Assembly (NCBI RefSeq): GCF_009727155.1
Contig: NZ_WNWM01000002.1
Coordinates: forward strand, 5,518,001-5,582,000
Direction of reading: 5' to 3'
Length of the DNA stretch: 64,000 nucleotides
Source of the DNA: Pseudoduganella dura
GTDB taxonomy: Bacteria; Pseudomonadota; Gammaproteobacteria; Burkholderiales; Burkholderiaceae_D
A model generated the notes under the pieces. It saw only the letters and a list, made by a program, of their open reading frames with translations. It did not search any database and was not told the origin of the DNA. This document shows, one piece after another, positions 17,450 through 26,327 of this stretch. Within the stretch, counting starts at the first letter, position 1, and each line of letters opens with the position of its first letter. Both the position numbers and the translations under genes were made by a program.

Positions 17450-19020
17450 GCGTGATCACCGGCGAAGCACTGATCGGTGGCATCGCGGTCAGGGGCAATG
17501 GCAGCGACTTCAAGGCCTGGAACCCGAGCCTGAACGCGCACATCGAGCCGTCGTTCCACACGGTCGACGACGACCAGATCGACCAGGCCTGCCGCCTGGC
17601 CGGCGCGGCGTTCGACACGTTCCGCGCCACCACCGACGAGCAGCGCGCGGCGTTCCTGGAAACGGTCGCCGCGCAGATCCTGGCGATAGGCGATGCGCTG
17701 ATCGAACGCGCGATGGCGGAAACTGGCCTGCCACGCGTCCGCCTGGAAGGCGAGCGCGGCCGCACGGTCAACCAGCTCAAGCTGTTCGCCGACCTGCTGC
17801 GCGAAGGCTCGTACCGCGACGTGCGCATCGACTCGGCGCTGCCCGAACGCGCGCCGCCGCGCCCGGACCTGCGCTATCGCCTGATCGGCGTGGGCCCGGT
17901 GGCCGTGTTCGCGGCATCGAATTTCCCGCTGGCGTTTTCCGTTGCCGGCGGCGATACTGCTTCCGCGTTCGCGGCCGGCTGCCCGGTCGTGCTGAAGGCG
18001 CATCCGGCGCACCCGGGCACGTCGGAGCTGGTGGCGCGTGCGGTGGCGAAGGCGGTCGAATTGTCCGGCCTGCCGGCGGGCGTGTTCGCGCTGCTGACCG
18101 GCGTGGGCAACGCGTTCGGCCAGGCCGTCGTCGCGCATCCGGAAATCCAGGCGGTCGGTTTCACCGGCTCGCGCGGGGGCGGACTGGCGTTGATGGGCGT
18201 GGCGGCGGCGCGTGCGCAGCCGATTCCGGTGTACGCCGAGATGAGCAGCATCAATCCGCTGTTCCTGCTGCCGGGCGCGCTGCAGGCGCGCGGCTTTGAT
18301 ATCGCCCAGCAGTTCGCCGGCTCGCTCACGCTCGGCGTGGGTCAGTTCTGCACAAACCCGGGCCTGGTGCTCGGCATCGCCGGCGCCGACTTCGACGCCT
18401 TCGCCCATGCCGCGGCTGCCGCGCTGGGTGGCGTGGCCGCGGGTCCGATGCTGAGCGCCGGTATCGCCGGCGCCTACCAGAAGGGCGTGGCCGGGCTGGC
18501 CGGACAGCCCGGCGTGAAGACGCTGGCGCTGGCCGCACAGGAAGAAGGCAAGGGCGGCGCGGCGCTGTTCGTCACGTCGGCCGACGCCTTCCTGGCCGAC
18601 AAGGCGCTGCATGGCGAAGTGTTCGGCCCCGCGTCGCTGCTGGTGGCCTGCCGCGATGTCGAAGAAATGCGCCATGTGACCGGTCACCTGGAAGGCCAGC
18701 TGACCGCCACGCTGCAGCTGGAGGAAAGCGACCATGCCGCGGCCGAAACGCTGCTGCCGGCGCTGGAGCGCAAGGTCGGCCGCATTCTTGCCAACGGCTT
18801 CCCGACCGGCGTGGAAGTGTCGACGGCGATGGTGCACGGCGGACCTTTCCCGGCCACGTCGGACGGCCGCAGCACGTCGGTGGGTACCGGTGCCATCCTG
18901 CGCTTCCTGCGCCCGGTGTGCTACCAGAACCTGCCGCAGCCGCTGCTGCCCGACGCGCTGCGCGACGGGAACCCGCTGGGGATCTGGCGCCGCCGCGATG
19001 GCGTGCTGGGCAAGGAATGA
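17446..19020 (+). CDS. Alpha-ketoglutaric semialdehyde dehydrogenase (2,5-dioxovalerate dehydrogenase)
   Basis: The 524-aa aldehyde dehydrogenase oxidises alpha-ketoglutaric semialdehyde to alpha-ketoglutarate, the last pathway step. Catalytic residues are Cys302 (GQFCTNPG) and Glu265 (VYAEMSSINP). The NAD(P)-binding Asn/Lys positions are in FAASNFPLAFS and VLKAHPAHPGT, and GFTGSRGGG is the cofactor turn. The last 30 residues (RPVCYQNLPQPLLPDAL) are characteristic of this subfamily. It starts within the stop of the preceding gene. Confidence 0.92.
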   Translation: MSVITGEALIGGIAVRGNGSDFKAWNPSLNAHIEPSFHTVDDDQIDQACRLAGAAFDTFRATTDEQRAAFLETVAAQILAIGDALIERAMAETGLPRVRLEGERGRTVNQLKLFADLLREGSYRDVRIDSALPERAPPRPDLRYRLIGVGPVAVFAASNFPLAFSVAGGDTASAFAAGCPVVLKAHPAHPGTSELVARAVAKAVELSGLPAGVFALLTGVGNAFGQAVVAHPEIQAVGFTGSRGGGLALMGVAAARAQPIPVYAEMSSINPLFLLPGALQARGFDIAQQFAGSLTLGVGQFCTNPGLVLGIAGADFDAFAHAAAAALGGVAAGPMLSAGIAGAYQKGVAGLAGQPGVKTLALAAQEEGKGGAALFVTSADAFLADKALHGEVFGPASLLVACRDVEEMRHVTGHLEGQLTATLQLEESDHAAAETLLPALERKVGRILANGFPTGVEVSTAMVHGGPFPATSDGRSTSVGTGAILRFLRPVCYQNLPQPLLPDALRDGNPLGIWRRRDGVLGKE

Positions 19021-19087
19021 CGGCAGCACCGCAACGGCGGCCGGAACGGATGTTGGAACAAGTTGAAACAAGAACGGGAGACAGAGC

Positions 19088-19855
19088 ATGACTGAGTTGG
19101 CCAAGTTCGGCAGTTTGCGCGGCAAGCGCGTTTTCGTCACCGGTGGCGGCACCGGCATCGGTGAAGCGATCGTGGCTTCCTACGCGGAGCAGGGCGCGAT
19201 CGTCGCGTTCGTCGACATCGCGAAGGAACCCAGCCTGGCGCTGGTCGAGCGCATCAAGGCCGCCGGCCATCCGGCGCCGCTGTACCGCTATTGCGACATC
19301 ACCGACATCCCGGCGCTGCAGAACACCATCGCCGAACTGGCGGCGGAAATCGGCGACTTCGACGTGCTCGTCAACAACGCCGCCAACGACCAGCGCCACG
19401 CGCCGGAAGACGTGACGCTCGAATACTGGAACGAACGCATCGCGATCAACCAGCGGCCGATGTTCTTCACCTGCCAGTCCGTGCTCGAGGGCATGAAGAA
19501 GAAGGGTGGCGGCTCGATCATCAACATCAGCTCCATGTCGTGGCATGCCAAGAACGGCGGCTATCCCGTCTACGGCACCACGAAGGCCGCCGTGATCGGC
19601 CTGACACGCTGCCTGGCCCGCGACTTCGGCCCGCACAACATCCGCGTCAACACCGTCACCCCGGGCTGGGTGATGACGCAACGGCAGATCGACCTGTGGG
19701 TCGACGACGCCGCCGAGCTGGAAATCAAGAAGGCGCAGTGCCTGCCGGGCAAGCTGATGCCCGAGCACGTGGCCGCGATGATCCTGTTCCTGGGCGCCGA
19801 CGACAGCGTGATGTGCACGGGGCAGGAATTCATCGTCGACGCGGGCTGGGTTTAA
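19088..19855 (+). CDS. SDR dehydrogenase, probable L-arabinose 1-dehydrogenase
   Basis: The 255-aa classical short-chain dehydrogenase has the cofactor motif TGGGTGIG, NNAAN, and the catalytic Ser148 (NISSMSW), Tyr162 and Lys166 (YGTTK). The genes upstream act on arabonate onward, and no other arabinose oxidising enzyme is present. It is therefore the best candidate for the first step, arabinose to arabinolactone. No lactonase gene was found in the locus, so lactone opening is either spontaneous or encoded elsewhere. GGGAGACAGAGC precedes the ATG. SDR substrates are hard to predict from sequence. Confidence 0.82.
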   Translation: MTELAKFGSLRGKRVFVTGGGTGIGEAIVASYAEQGAIVAFVDIAKEPSLALVERIKAAGHPAPLYRYCDITDIPALQNTIAELAAEIGDFDVLVNNAANDQRHAPEDVTLEYWNERIAINQRPMFFTCQSVLEGMKKKGGGSIINISSMSWHAKNGGYPVYGTTKAAVIGLTRCLARDFGPHNIRVNTVTPGWVMTQRQIDLWVDDAAELEIKKAQCLPGKLMPEHVAAMILFLGADDSVMCTGQEFIVDAGWV

Positions 19856-19875
19856 GCGGCTAGGGTCGAGCCCGA

Positions 19876-20001
19876 GTCACTTTGGTGCCAGGCACCCATG
19901 TGACACAGGCCCGGCCATGTTCGGCTCCCAGCTGCGCGGCAAAGCTCGACTTTGATGAGCTCGTGTCACCATGGTGCCTGGCACCAGGGTGACACGAGCT
20001 C
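19876..20001. repeat. Pair of GTGTCAC/GGTGCC palindromic repeats (family B)
   Basis: The first element (19876-19904) reads GTCAC...GGTGCC-A-GGCACC...GTGAC. The second (19957-20001) has 22-bp arms starting GAGCTCGTGTCACC with one mismatch. Both lie between the dehydrogenase and GH97 genes, 50 bp before the latter. The same unit occurs twice more at 26206-26303. A copy this close to the GH97 start may shape mRNA ends or translation. Confidence 0.88.
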
Positions 20002-20050
20002 AAGCGTAGCTGGTTTGTTGTATCCATCGCTGCATTCATTGTTGACGACC

Positions 20051-21964
20051 ATGAAACCTGCCCTGTACCGGATACTGGCGGTATCGGCTTTCGCCGCGCC
20101 CGCCGCATTTGCCCAGACTCTCTCCAGCCCCGACGGCCAGCTCGCCGTCACCGTCGCCCAGTCGAAGGACGGCGGCGTCACGTATCAGATCGCACGCGCC
20201 GGCAAGCCCGTGCTGCGCGAGTCCGCACTGGGCCTGTCGTTCGACGGCGTCGACTTCACGAAGAAGCTGACCGCCCTGGACGTGTCGCCCCCGCAGCCGG
20301 TCGACGAGCAGTACGAGCTGGCCGCCGGCAAGCGCCGTCACGTCACCTACGCGGCCAACGAGCGCACCTGGCGCTACGTCAATGCCAGCCAGCAGCCGCT
20401 CGAGATCACGTTCCGCGTGTCGAACGACGGCGTGGCGTTCCGCTACACGGCCCGTGCGCCCCGGCTGACATTCCGGGAAGAGGCGACGAGCTTCGCGTTC
20501 GCGCCCCAGGCCCGCGCGTGGCTGCAGCCGATGTCCGTCGCCAAGACGGGCTTTGCGCGCACCAACCCGTCATACGAGGAGCTGTACCAGGTCGATATCC
20601 CGGTCGGCACGCCGTCGCCGCTGGCGGCCGGCTGGGTGTTCCCGGCGCTGTTCCGCACCGGCGACACCTGGGTGGCGCTGACCGAGGCGAACATGGACGG
20701 CAGTTTCCACGCCTCGCGCCTGCAGGCGCAGTCGAAGGGCGGCGTCTACCGCATCGGGGCGCCCATGCCGGCCGAAACGTTCACCGGCGGCGCATTGCTC
20801 CCGGATGCCACCGGCCAGATCACCACGCCGTGGCGCGTGCTGGCGATCGGCAGCCTGGCCACCGTGGTCGATTCCACGCTTGGCACCGACCTGGCCGCGC
20901 CGGCACGGAACGCAATTCCCGACTGGGTCAAAGCGGGCCACGCGTCGTGGAGCTGGGCGATCCTGAAGGATGACTTCACCACGTTCGGCACGCAGAAGCA
21001 GTTCATCGACTACGCGGCCGACATGGGCTGGGATTACACGCTGATCGATGCCTACTGGGACCAGAAGATCGGCTACGACAAGGTGAGGGAGCTGGCCGCC
21101 TACGGCAAGGAAAAAGGCGTCGGTGTGCTGGTCTGGTACAACTCGGCCGGCGCCTGGAACGATACCGACATGACCCCGCACGGCAAGCTGCTCACGTCAA
21201 GCGACCGCCGCGCCGAGTTCGCCAAACTGCGCGACATGGGCGTCAAGGGCATCAAGGTCGACTTCTTCGGCGGCGACGGCCAGTCGATGATCGACTACCA
21301 CGTGGGCATCCTGCGCGACGCTTACGAGGCCAGGCTGCTGGTCAATTTCCATGGCACCACCCTGCCGCGCGGCTGGTCCCGCACGTGGCCGAACCTGGTG
21401 ACGGCGGAAGCCGTGCGCGGCTTCGAGTTCGGCACGTTCGAGCAGAAGAACCACGATCCGGTCGCCGGGCATGCGGCAATGCTGCCGTTCGCGCGCAACC
21501 TGTTCGATCCGATGGACTTCACGCCGATGGTGTTCGGCGATATTCCGAACATCAGGCGCGTCACCCGCAACGGTTTCGAACTGGCCGAGTCGGTGCTGTT
21601 CGTTTCCGGCATCCAGCATTTCGCCGAAGTCCCGCAGGGCATGGCCACCGTGCCCGATTACGTCAAGGAATTCCTGCGCACGCTGCCGGCGCGCTGGGAC
21701 GACAGCCGGTTCCTGGCGGGCGATCCAGGCCGGTATGCCGTCATCGCGCGCCAGGCCGGCGGCAAATGGTACGTGGCCGGCTTCAACGGCACGCAGAAGG
21801 ACCGCACGGTAACGCTCGACCTGGCTTTCGCCGACGGCAAGGCCGGCAGGATCATCACCGACGGCGCCGGCGAACGCGCGTTCGCGCAGGCCGATATCAC
21901 CGCAACGAAGAAGACCCGCATCAAAGTAAAAGCATGTGGCGGCTTTGTCGCCGTATTCGAATAA
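20051..21964 (+). CDS. Exported GH97 glycosidase, retaining type
   Basis: The 637-aa product carries a signal peptide (MKPALYRILAVSAFAAPAAFA), then the GH97 N-terminal beta-sandwich, the barrel and the C-terminal domain (about 540-637). The barrel shows KVDFFGGDGQ with Asp404 at the position of the nucleophile in retaining GH97b enzymes; inverting SusB-like enzymes lack this Asp. Glu453 in TAEAVRGFEF is a candidate acid/base. Retaining GH97s include alpha-galactosidases and beta-L-arabinopyranosidases, and the arabinose context favours the latter. The product is predicted to be periplasmic or secreted. An in-frame extension to 19952 crosses the palindromic repeat and is rejected. Confidence 0.87.
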   Translation: MKPALYRILAVSAFAAPAAFAQTLSSPDGQLAVTVAQSKDGGVTYQIARAGKPVLRESALGLSFDGVDFTKKLTALDVSPPQPVDEQYELAAGKRRHVTYAANERTWRYVNASQQPLEITFRVSNDGVAFRYTARAPRLTFREEATSFAFAPQARAWLQPMSVAKTGFARTNPSYEELYQVDIPVGTPSPLAAGWVFPALFRTGDTWVALTEANMDGSFHASRLQAQSKGGVYRIGAPMPAETFTGGALLPDATGQITTPWRVLAIGSLATVVDSTLGTDLAAPARNAIPDWVKAGHASWSWAILKDDFTTFGTQKQFIDYAADMGWDYTLIDAYWDQKIGYDKVRELAAYGKEKGVGVLVWYNSAGAWNDTDMTPHGKLLTSSDRRAEFAKLRDMGVKGIKVDFFGGDGQSMIDYHVGILRDAYEARLLVNFHGTTLPRGWSRTWPNLVTAEAVRGFEFGTFEQKNHDPVAGHAAMLPFARNLFDPMDFTPMVFGDIPNIRRVTRNGFELAESVLFVSGIQHFAEVPQGMATVPDYVKEFLRTLPARWDDSRFLAGDPGRYAVIARQAGGKWYVAGFNGTQKDRTVTLDLAFADGKAGRIITDGAGERAFAQADITATKKTRIKVKACGGFVAVFE

Positions 21965-21986
21965 AAACCACTTCAGGAGACCCCTC

Positions 21987-23534
21987 ATGATCAAGCGTAC
22001 CATTCTCGCCTTTAGTGTCAGCAGCGCGCTGGCCCTCTGCGGCACCGCCTTCGCGCAAGTCAGCGTGACGATCGACACGGCCAAGCCGGGCCCCGTCATC
22101 GACAAGAACGTGTATGGCCAGTTCGCCGAACACCTCGGCACCGGCATCTACGAAGGCATGTGGGTGGGCCCGGAATCGAAGATCCCCAACACGAAGGGCT
22201 GGCGCAACGACGTGGTCGGTGCGCTGAAGGACCTGCACGTGCCGCTGGTGCGCTGGCCGGGCGGCTGCTTCGCCGACGAATATCACTGGAAGGACGGCAT
22301 CGGCCCGCGCGGCAAGCGCCCGGTGAAGGTCAACACCAACTGGGGCAACGTCACCGAGAACAACGCCGTCGGCACGCACGAATTCTTCGACCTGGCCGAG
22401 CTGCTGGGTTCCCAGGTCTACATCAACGGCAACCTGGGCACCGGCTCGGTGCAGGAGATGAGCGAGTGGGTGGAGTACATGACGTCGCCGAGCAAGTCCA
22501 CGCTGGCCGAGCTGCGCCGCAAGAACGGCCGCGACAAGCCGTGGAAAGTGGACTTCTTCGCCGTCGGTAACGAGATGTGGGGCTGTGGCGGCAACATGAA
22601 CGTCGAGCATTACACGAACCTGTACAAGAACGCCACCACGTTCCTGCGCGCGCCGAAGGAGTACAAGCCGCAGTTCATCGCCAGCGGCAGCCACACGGAC
22701 GACGTGAAGTGGTCCGACGTGCTGACGCGCGAGGTCAAGAACGACATGGCAGGCGTGAGCTTCCACTATTACACGATCCCGACCGGCAAGTGGGAAGTGA
22801 AGGGCGCCGCCACCGGCTTCCCGGAAAGCCAGTGGTTCAGCACGATGCAGAACACACTGAAGATGGACAAGTTCATCCGCGACAACAAGGTGGCGATGGA
22901 CAAGAACGACCCGCAGAAGAAGGTGGGCCTGTTTGTCGACGAATGGGGCACCTGGTATGACGTGGAACCGGGCACCAACGCCGGTTTCCTGTACCAGCAG
23001 AACAGCATGCGCGACGCCGTGGTGGCCGCGCTGAACTTCAACATCTTCCACGACCATGCGGACCGCGTGCGCATGACGAACATCGCGCAGATGGTCAACG
23101 TGCTGCAGGCGATGATCCTGACCGACAAGACCCGCATGGTGCTCACGCCGACGTACCACGCTTACAAGATGTACGTGCCGTTCCAGGATGCGACCTCGCT
23201 GCCGGTGGCGCTGCAGAACAACACCGCGTACAGCTTCGGCAGCGAAGCGGTACCGCAGGTGAGCGCTTCGGCCGCGCGCGGCAAGGATGGCAAGGTGTAC
23301 CTGGCGCTGGTCAACACCGATCCGAACAAGGCGACCGAGGTGACCGTCAACGTCGGCGGCGCCGGCGCGGCGAAGCTGACGGGCCAGGTGCTGACGTCCG
23401 CCGCAATGGATGCGCACAACACGTTCGAGGCGCCCAACGCGGTGAAGCCCGCCGCCTACAGCGCGCAGGCCGCCGGCGGCAAGCTGACCATCCAGCTGCC
23501 GGCCAAGTCGGTGATCGTCGGCGCAGTGGAGTAA
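21987..23534 (+). CDS. Exported GH51 alpha-L-arabinofuranosidase
   Basis: The 515-aa product has a signal peptide (MIKRTILAFSVSSALALCGTAFA), the GH51 barrel and a C-terminal beta domain. The acid/base is Glu196 (AVGNEMWG) and the nucleophile is Glu319 (FVDEWGTW). VYGQFAEHLGTGIYEGMWVG and RWPGGCFADEYHW are family signatures. It releases terminal alpha-L-arabinofuranose from arabinan or arabinoxylan fragments. Many GH51 enzymes are cytoplasmic; this one is exported. AGGAG lies eight bases upstream. It is 22 bp behind GH97 and 4 bp ahead of the next gene. Confidence 0.93.
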   Translation: MIKRTILAFSVSSALALCGTAFAQVSVTIDTAKPGPVIDKNVYGQFAEHLGTGIYEGMWVGPESKIPNTKGWRNDVVGALKDLHVPLVRWPGGCFADEYHWKDGIGPRGKRPVKVNTNWGNVTENNAVGTHEFFDLAELLGSQVYINGNLGTGSVQEMSEWVEYMTSPSKSTLAELRRKNGRDKPWKVDFFAVGNEMWGCGGNMNVEHYTNLYKNATTFLRAPKEYKPQFIASGSHTDDVKWSDVLTREVKNDMAGVSFHYYTIPTGKWEVKGAATGFPESQWFSTMQNTLKMDKFIRDNKVAMDKNDPQKKVGLFVDEWGTWYDVEPGTNAGFLYQQNSMRDAVVAALNFNIFHDHADRVRMTNIAQMVNVLQAMILTDKTRMVLTPTYHAYKMYVPFQDATSLPVALQNNTAYSFGSEAVPQVSASAARGKDGKVYLALVNTDPNKATEVTVNVGGAGAAKLTGQVLTSAAMDAHNTFEAPNAVKPAAYSAQAAGGKLTIQLPAKSVIVGAVE

Positions 23535-23538
23535 GTCC

Positions 23539-25101
23539 ATGAAACCAGGAACGCTTGCGGCCGCGCTGGCCGCGGCGGGCCTGCTGACCCTCGCCGCCTG
23601 TGGCGGCGGGGGCGGCAGTGACACGCCCGTCGCAACGGCGCCTTCGACGCCCGCCACCCCCACCACCCCGGCCACGCCAGCCACGCCGGCCACGCCGGCG
23701 GTGCCTGCCGCGCCGGCACAGGCGCCGGTCACGTTCGCCAACGTCTCCGTGCACGATCCGTCGGTGGTGCGCGTGGATGGCACGTTCTATGTCTTCGGAT
23801 CGCACCTCGCCGCGGCGAAATCGACCGACCTGGTGAACTGGACGAAGATCGCCGACGGCGCCACCGCCACCAATCCGCTGTTCGCGGACGTGACGAAGCA
23901 GCTCGCGGAAACCTTCGCCTGGGCACAGTCCAGCACCCTGTGGGCGCCGGACGTCATCAAGCTCGATGACGGCAGATACTATTTTTACTATAACGCCTGC
24001 AAGGGCGACTCGCCGCGCTCGGCGCTCGGCGTGGCCGTGGCCGACAGGATCGAAGGCCCGTATGTCAACAAGCAGGTGATCCTGAAATCTGGCATGTGGG
24101 GCGAGGCGGGCGCGGACGGTACGATCTACGACGCCGTCAAGCACCCGAACGTGGTCGACCCGCAGGTATTCCGGGACAAGGAAAACAGGCTGTGGATGAT
24201 CTACGGCTCGTATTCGGGCGGCATCTTCATCCTGCAGATGGACCCGGCCACCGGCCTGCCGCTGGCGGGGCAGGGCTACGGCAGGCACCTGCTGGGCGGC
24301 AACCACGCGCGCATCGAAGGCGCCTACGTGCAATACAGCCCGGAAAGCGGCTACTACTACCTGTTCACGTCGTTCGGCGGGCTCGACGCGAACGGCGCCT
24401 ACAACGTGCGCGTGGCGCGCTCGCGAACGCCGGACGGCCCCTACGTGGATGCGAAGGGTACCGACATGGCGACGGTAAAGTCCGACCCGGCGAAGCCGCT
24501 GTTCGACGATGCCAGCATCGCGCCGCATGGCCAGAAACTGATGGGCAACCACCAGTTCGCACTGGCGGCGGGTGAAACCGGCACGGCTCCCGGCTACGTT
24601 TCGCCGGGCCACAACAGCACGTACTACGATCCGGCGACGAAGCAGTACTTCATCATCTTCCATACCCGCTTCCCGGGGCAGGGCGAGCTGCATGAGGTGC
24701 GGGTGCACGAGATGTTCATCAACGAGGATGGCTGGCCGGTGGCCGCGCCGTTCCGCTACGTGCCGTTGAGCCGCGCCGCCGGCACGCCGTCGCCGGTCGT
24801 GGCGGCGGCCGATGTGGCCGGCTCGTACAAGCTGGTCAACCACGGCAAGGACATTTCGGCAACCATCAAGCCGTCGCAGGCGATTACCCTGGCGGCGGAC
24901 GGCAGGGTGGCCGGCGCGGTCACCGGCACGTGGACGCACAAGGGTGCCAACCGCATCGCGCTGGCCGTCGACGGCACGGCCGCGGTATACAACGGCGTTC
25001 TGTCGCGGCAGTACAACACGAACGCCAATGCGTTCACGGTGACGTTCTCGGCGCAGAATGCCGACGGCGTGTCGCTGTGGGGCGCGAGGGTGGGTAACTG
25101 A
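23539..25101 (+). CDS. GH43 lipoprotein, endo-1,5-alpha-L-arabinanase-like
   Basis: The 520-aa product has a lipobox (LAAC, Cys21) followed by a Gly stretch and a Thr/Pro/Ala-rich linker (about 28-62). The GH43 propeller then has its triad in VHDPSVVR, VVDPQVFR and ARIEGAYVQ. The last 100 residues form a beta domain like that at the C-terminus of AbnA-type arabinanases (VAGSYKLVNHGKDISATI, LWGARVGN). It is probably anchored to the outer membrane facing the polymer, where it would cut the arabinan backbone. It starts 4 bp after the GH51 stop. Confidence 0.87.
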   Translation: MKPGTLAAALAAAGLLTLAACGGGGGSDTPVATAPSTPATPTTPATPATPATPAVPAAPAQAPVTFANVSVHDPSVVRVDGTFYVFGSHLAAAKSTDLVNWTKIADGATATNPLFADVTKQLAETFAWAQSSTLWAPDVIKLDDGRYYFYYNACKGDSPRSALGVAVADRIEGPYVNKQVILKSGMWGEAGADGTIYDAVKHPNVVDPQVFRDKENRLWMIYGSYSGGIFILQMDPATGLPLAGQGYGRHLLGGNHARIEGAYVQYSPESGYYYLFTSFGGLDANGAYNVRVARSRTPDGPYVDAKGTDMATVKSDPAKPLFDDASIAPHGQKLMGNHQFALAAGETGTAPGYVSPGHNSTYYDPATKQYFIIFHTRFPGQGELHEVRVHEMFINEDGWPVAAPFRYVPLSRAAGTPSPVVAAADVAGSYKLVNHGKDISATIKPSQAITLAADGRVAGAVTGTWTHKGANRIALAVDGTAAVYNGVLSRQYNTNANAFTVTFSAQNADGVSLWGARVGN

Positions 25102-25127
25102 GCAGGCAATCGAAGGAGTATCGGAGG

Positions 25128-26171
25128 ATGTTGCAGATGAGGTTCCAAACGAGGTTTCAACATGTTGCACTGGCGGCGGCGCTGCTCGCCGGCGCGGCCG
25201 GCGCCCAGGCGGGCCAGGTCGGCGTGCACGACCCGGTGATGGCGAAGGACGGCAACACGTACTACGTGTTTTCGACCGGTCCTGGCATCACGTTCTACAG
25301 CTCGAAAGACATGAAAACCTGGCGTCCGGAAGGCCGGGTGTTCGCCGGCGATCCGGCGTGGGCGAAAAAGGCGGCGCCGTCGTTCGACGGCCACATTTGG
25401 GCGCCGGACATCGTCCAGCGCAACGGCAAGTTCTATCTGTACTATTCCGTGTCCGGCTTCGGCAAGAACACGTCGGGCATGGGGGTCACCATCAACAAGA
25501 CGCTGGACCCGCGCTCGCCAGACTACAAGTGGGTCGACCAGGGCATGGTGATCCAGTCCGTGCCGGGGCGCGACCTGTGGAACGCGATCGATCCGGCCGT
25601 CATCGCCGACGAGCAGGGCAACGGCTGGATGTCGTTCGGTTCGTTCTGGACGGGCCTGAAGCTGTTCAAGCTGAACGCCGACTGGACCAGACCGGCCGAG
25701 CCGCAGGAATGGCACACCATCGCGCGCCGCGAGCGGCCCGCGTTCGAGCCCGACGAATCGGCCGCGCCGGCGGAAATCGAGGCGCCGTTCCTCTTCCGGA
25801 AGAACGGCTACTATTATCTGTTCGCTTCCTGGGGCCTGTGCTGCAAGAAGGAGGGGAGCACGTACCACGTCGTCGTCGGCCGCTCGAAGACGGTCACCGG
25901 CCCCTACCTGGACAAGGACGGCAAGGACATGGCGAAGGGCGGCGGCTCGCTCGTCATCAAGGGCAACCGCGACTGGGTCGGCCTGGGCCACAACAGCGCC
26001 TACACCTTCGACGGCCGCGACGTGCTCGTGCTGCACGCGTATGAAACCGCCGACGACTACCGGCAGAAGCTGAAGGTACTGGACATCAAGTGGGACGGCG
26101 GCTGGCCCGTCGTCGATCCCGCGCAGCTGAACAGCTACCAGAGCGTGCTGCTGCCGGCTGGCGCAAAGTAA
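25128..26171 (+). CDS. Exported GH43 arabinanase-like enzyme
   Basis: The 347-aa product has a signal peptide ending GAQA and a single GH43 domain. The triad is in VHDPVMAKD, NAIDPAVIAD and AEIEAPFLF. The segments APSFDGHIWAPDIV, GLGHNSAYTF and the CC pair in ASWGLCCKKEG are as in endo/exo-1,5-arabinanases of GH43. It is predicted to be periplasmic or secreted. Two starts are possible, 25128 and 25137, both near GGAGTATCGGAGG. It differs from the lipoprotein arabinanase by lacking the linker and C-terminal domain. Confidence 0.87.
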   Translation: MLQMRFQTRFQHVALAAALLAGAAGAQAGQVGVHDPVMAKDGNTYYVFSTGPGITFYSSKDMKTWRPEGRVFAGDPAWAKKAAPSFDGHIWAPDIVQRNGKFYLYYSVSGFGKNTSGMGVTINKTLDPRSPDYKWVDQGMVIQSVPGRDLWNAIDPAVIADEQGNGWMSFGSFWTGLKLFKLNADWTRPAEPQEWHTIARRERPAFEPDESAAPAEIEAPFLFRKNGYYYLFASWGLCCKKEGSTYHVVVGRSKTVTGPYLDKDGKDMAKGGGSLVIKGNRDWVGLGHNSAYTFDGRDVLVLHAYETADDYRQKLKVLDIKWDGGWPVVDPAQLNSYQSVLLPAGAK

Positions 26172-26205
26172 CCATCCTCGGTCACGAGCGATTACTGTCG
26201 AGCTT

Positions 26206-26303
26206 GTGTCACCCTGGTGCCAGGCACCAGGGTGACACGGCCTCAGCCATGAAAATTAGCTGTCGAGCTCGTGTCACTTCGGTGCCTGGCACCAGAGTGA
26301 CAC
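26206..26303. repeat. Pair of GTGTCAC/GGTGCC palindromic repeats (family B)
   Basis: 26206-26238 is a perfect dyad with 16-bp arms (GTGTCACCCTGGTGCC) around a single A. 26271-26303 is a second copy with two changed positions. They lie between the GH43 and GH127 genes and match the pair at 19876-20001. Confidence 0.9.
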
Positions 26304-26327
26304 GGACTGAACTGTAGGAAAACATCC

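Noticed and set aside
19876..20001. Riboswitch before GH97
   Set aside because: The structure is a simple palindrome that recurs at 26206-26303 in another context, so it is a dispersed repeat.
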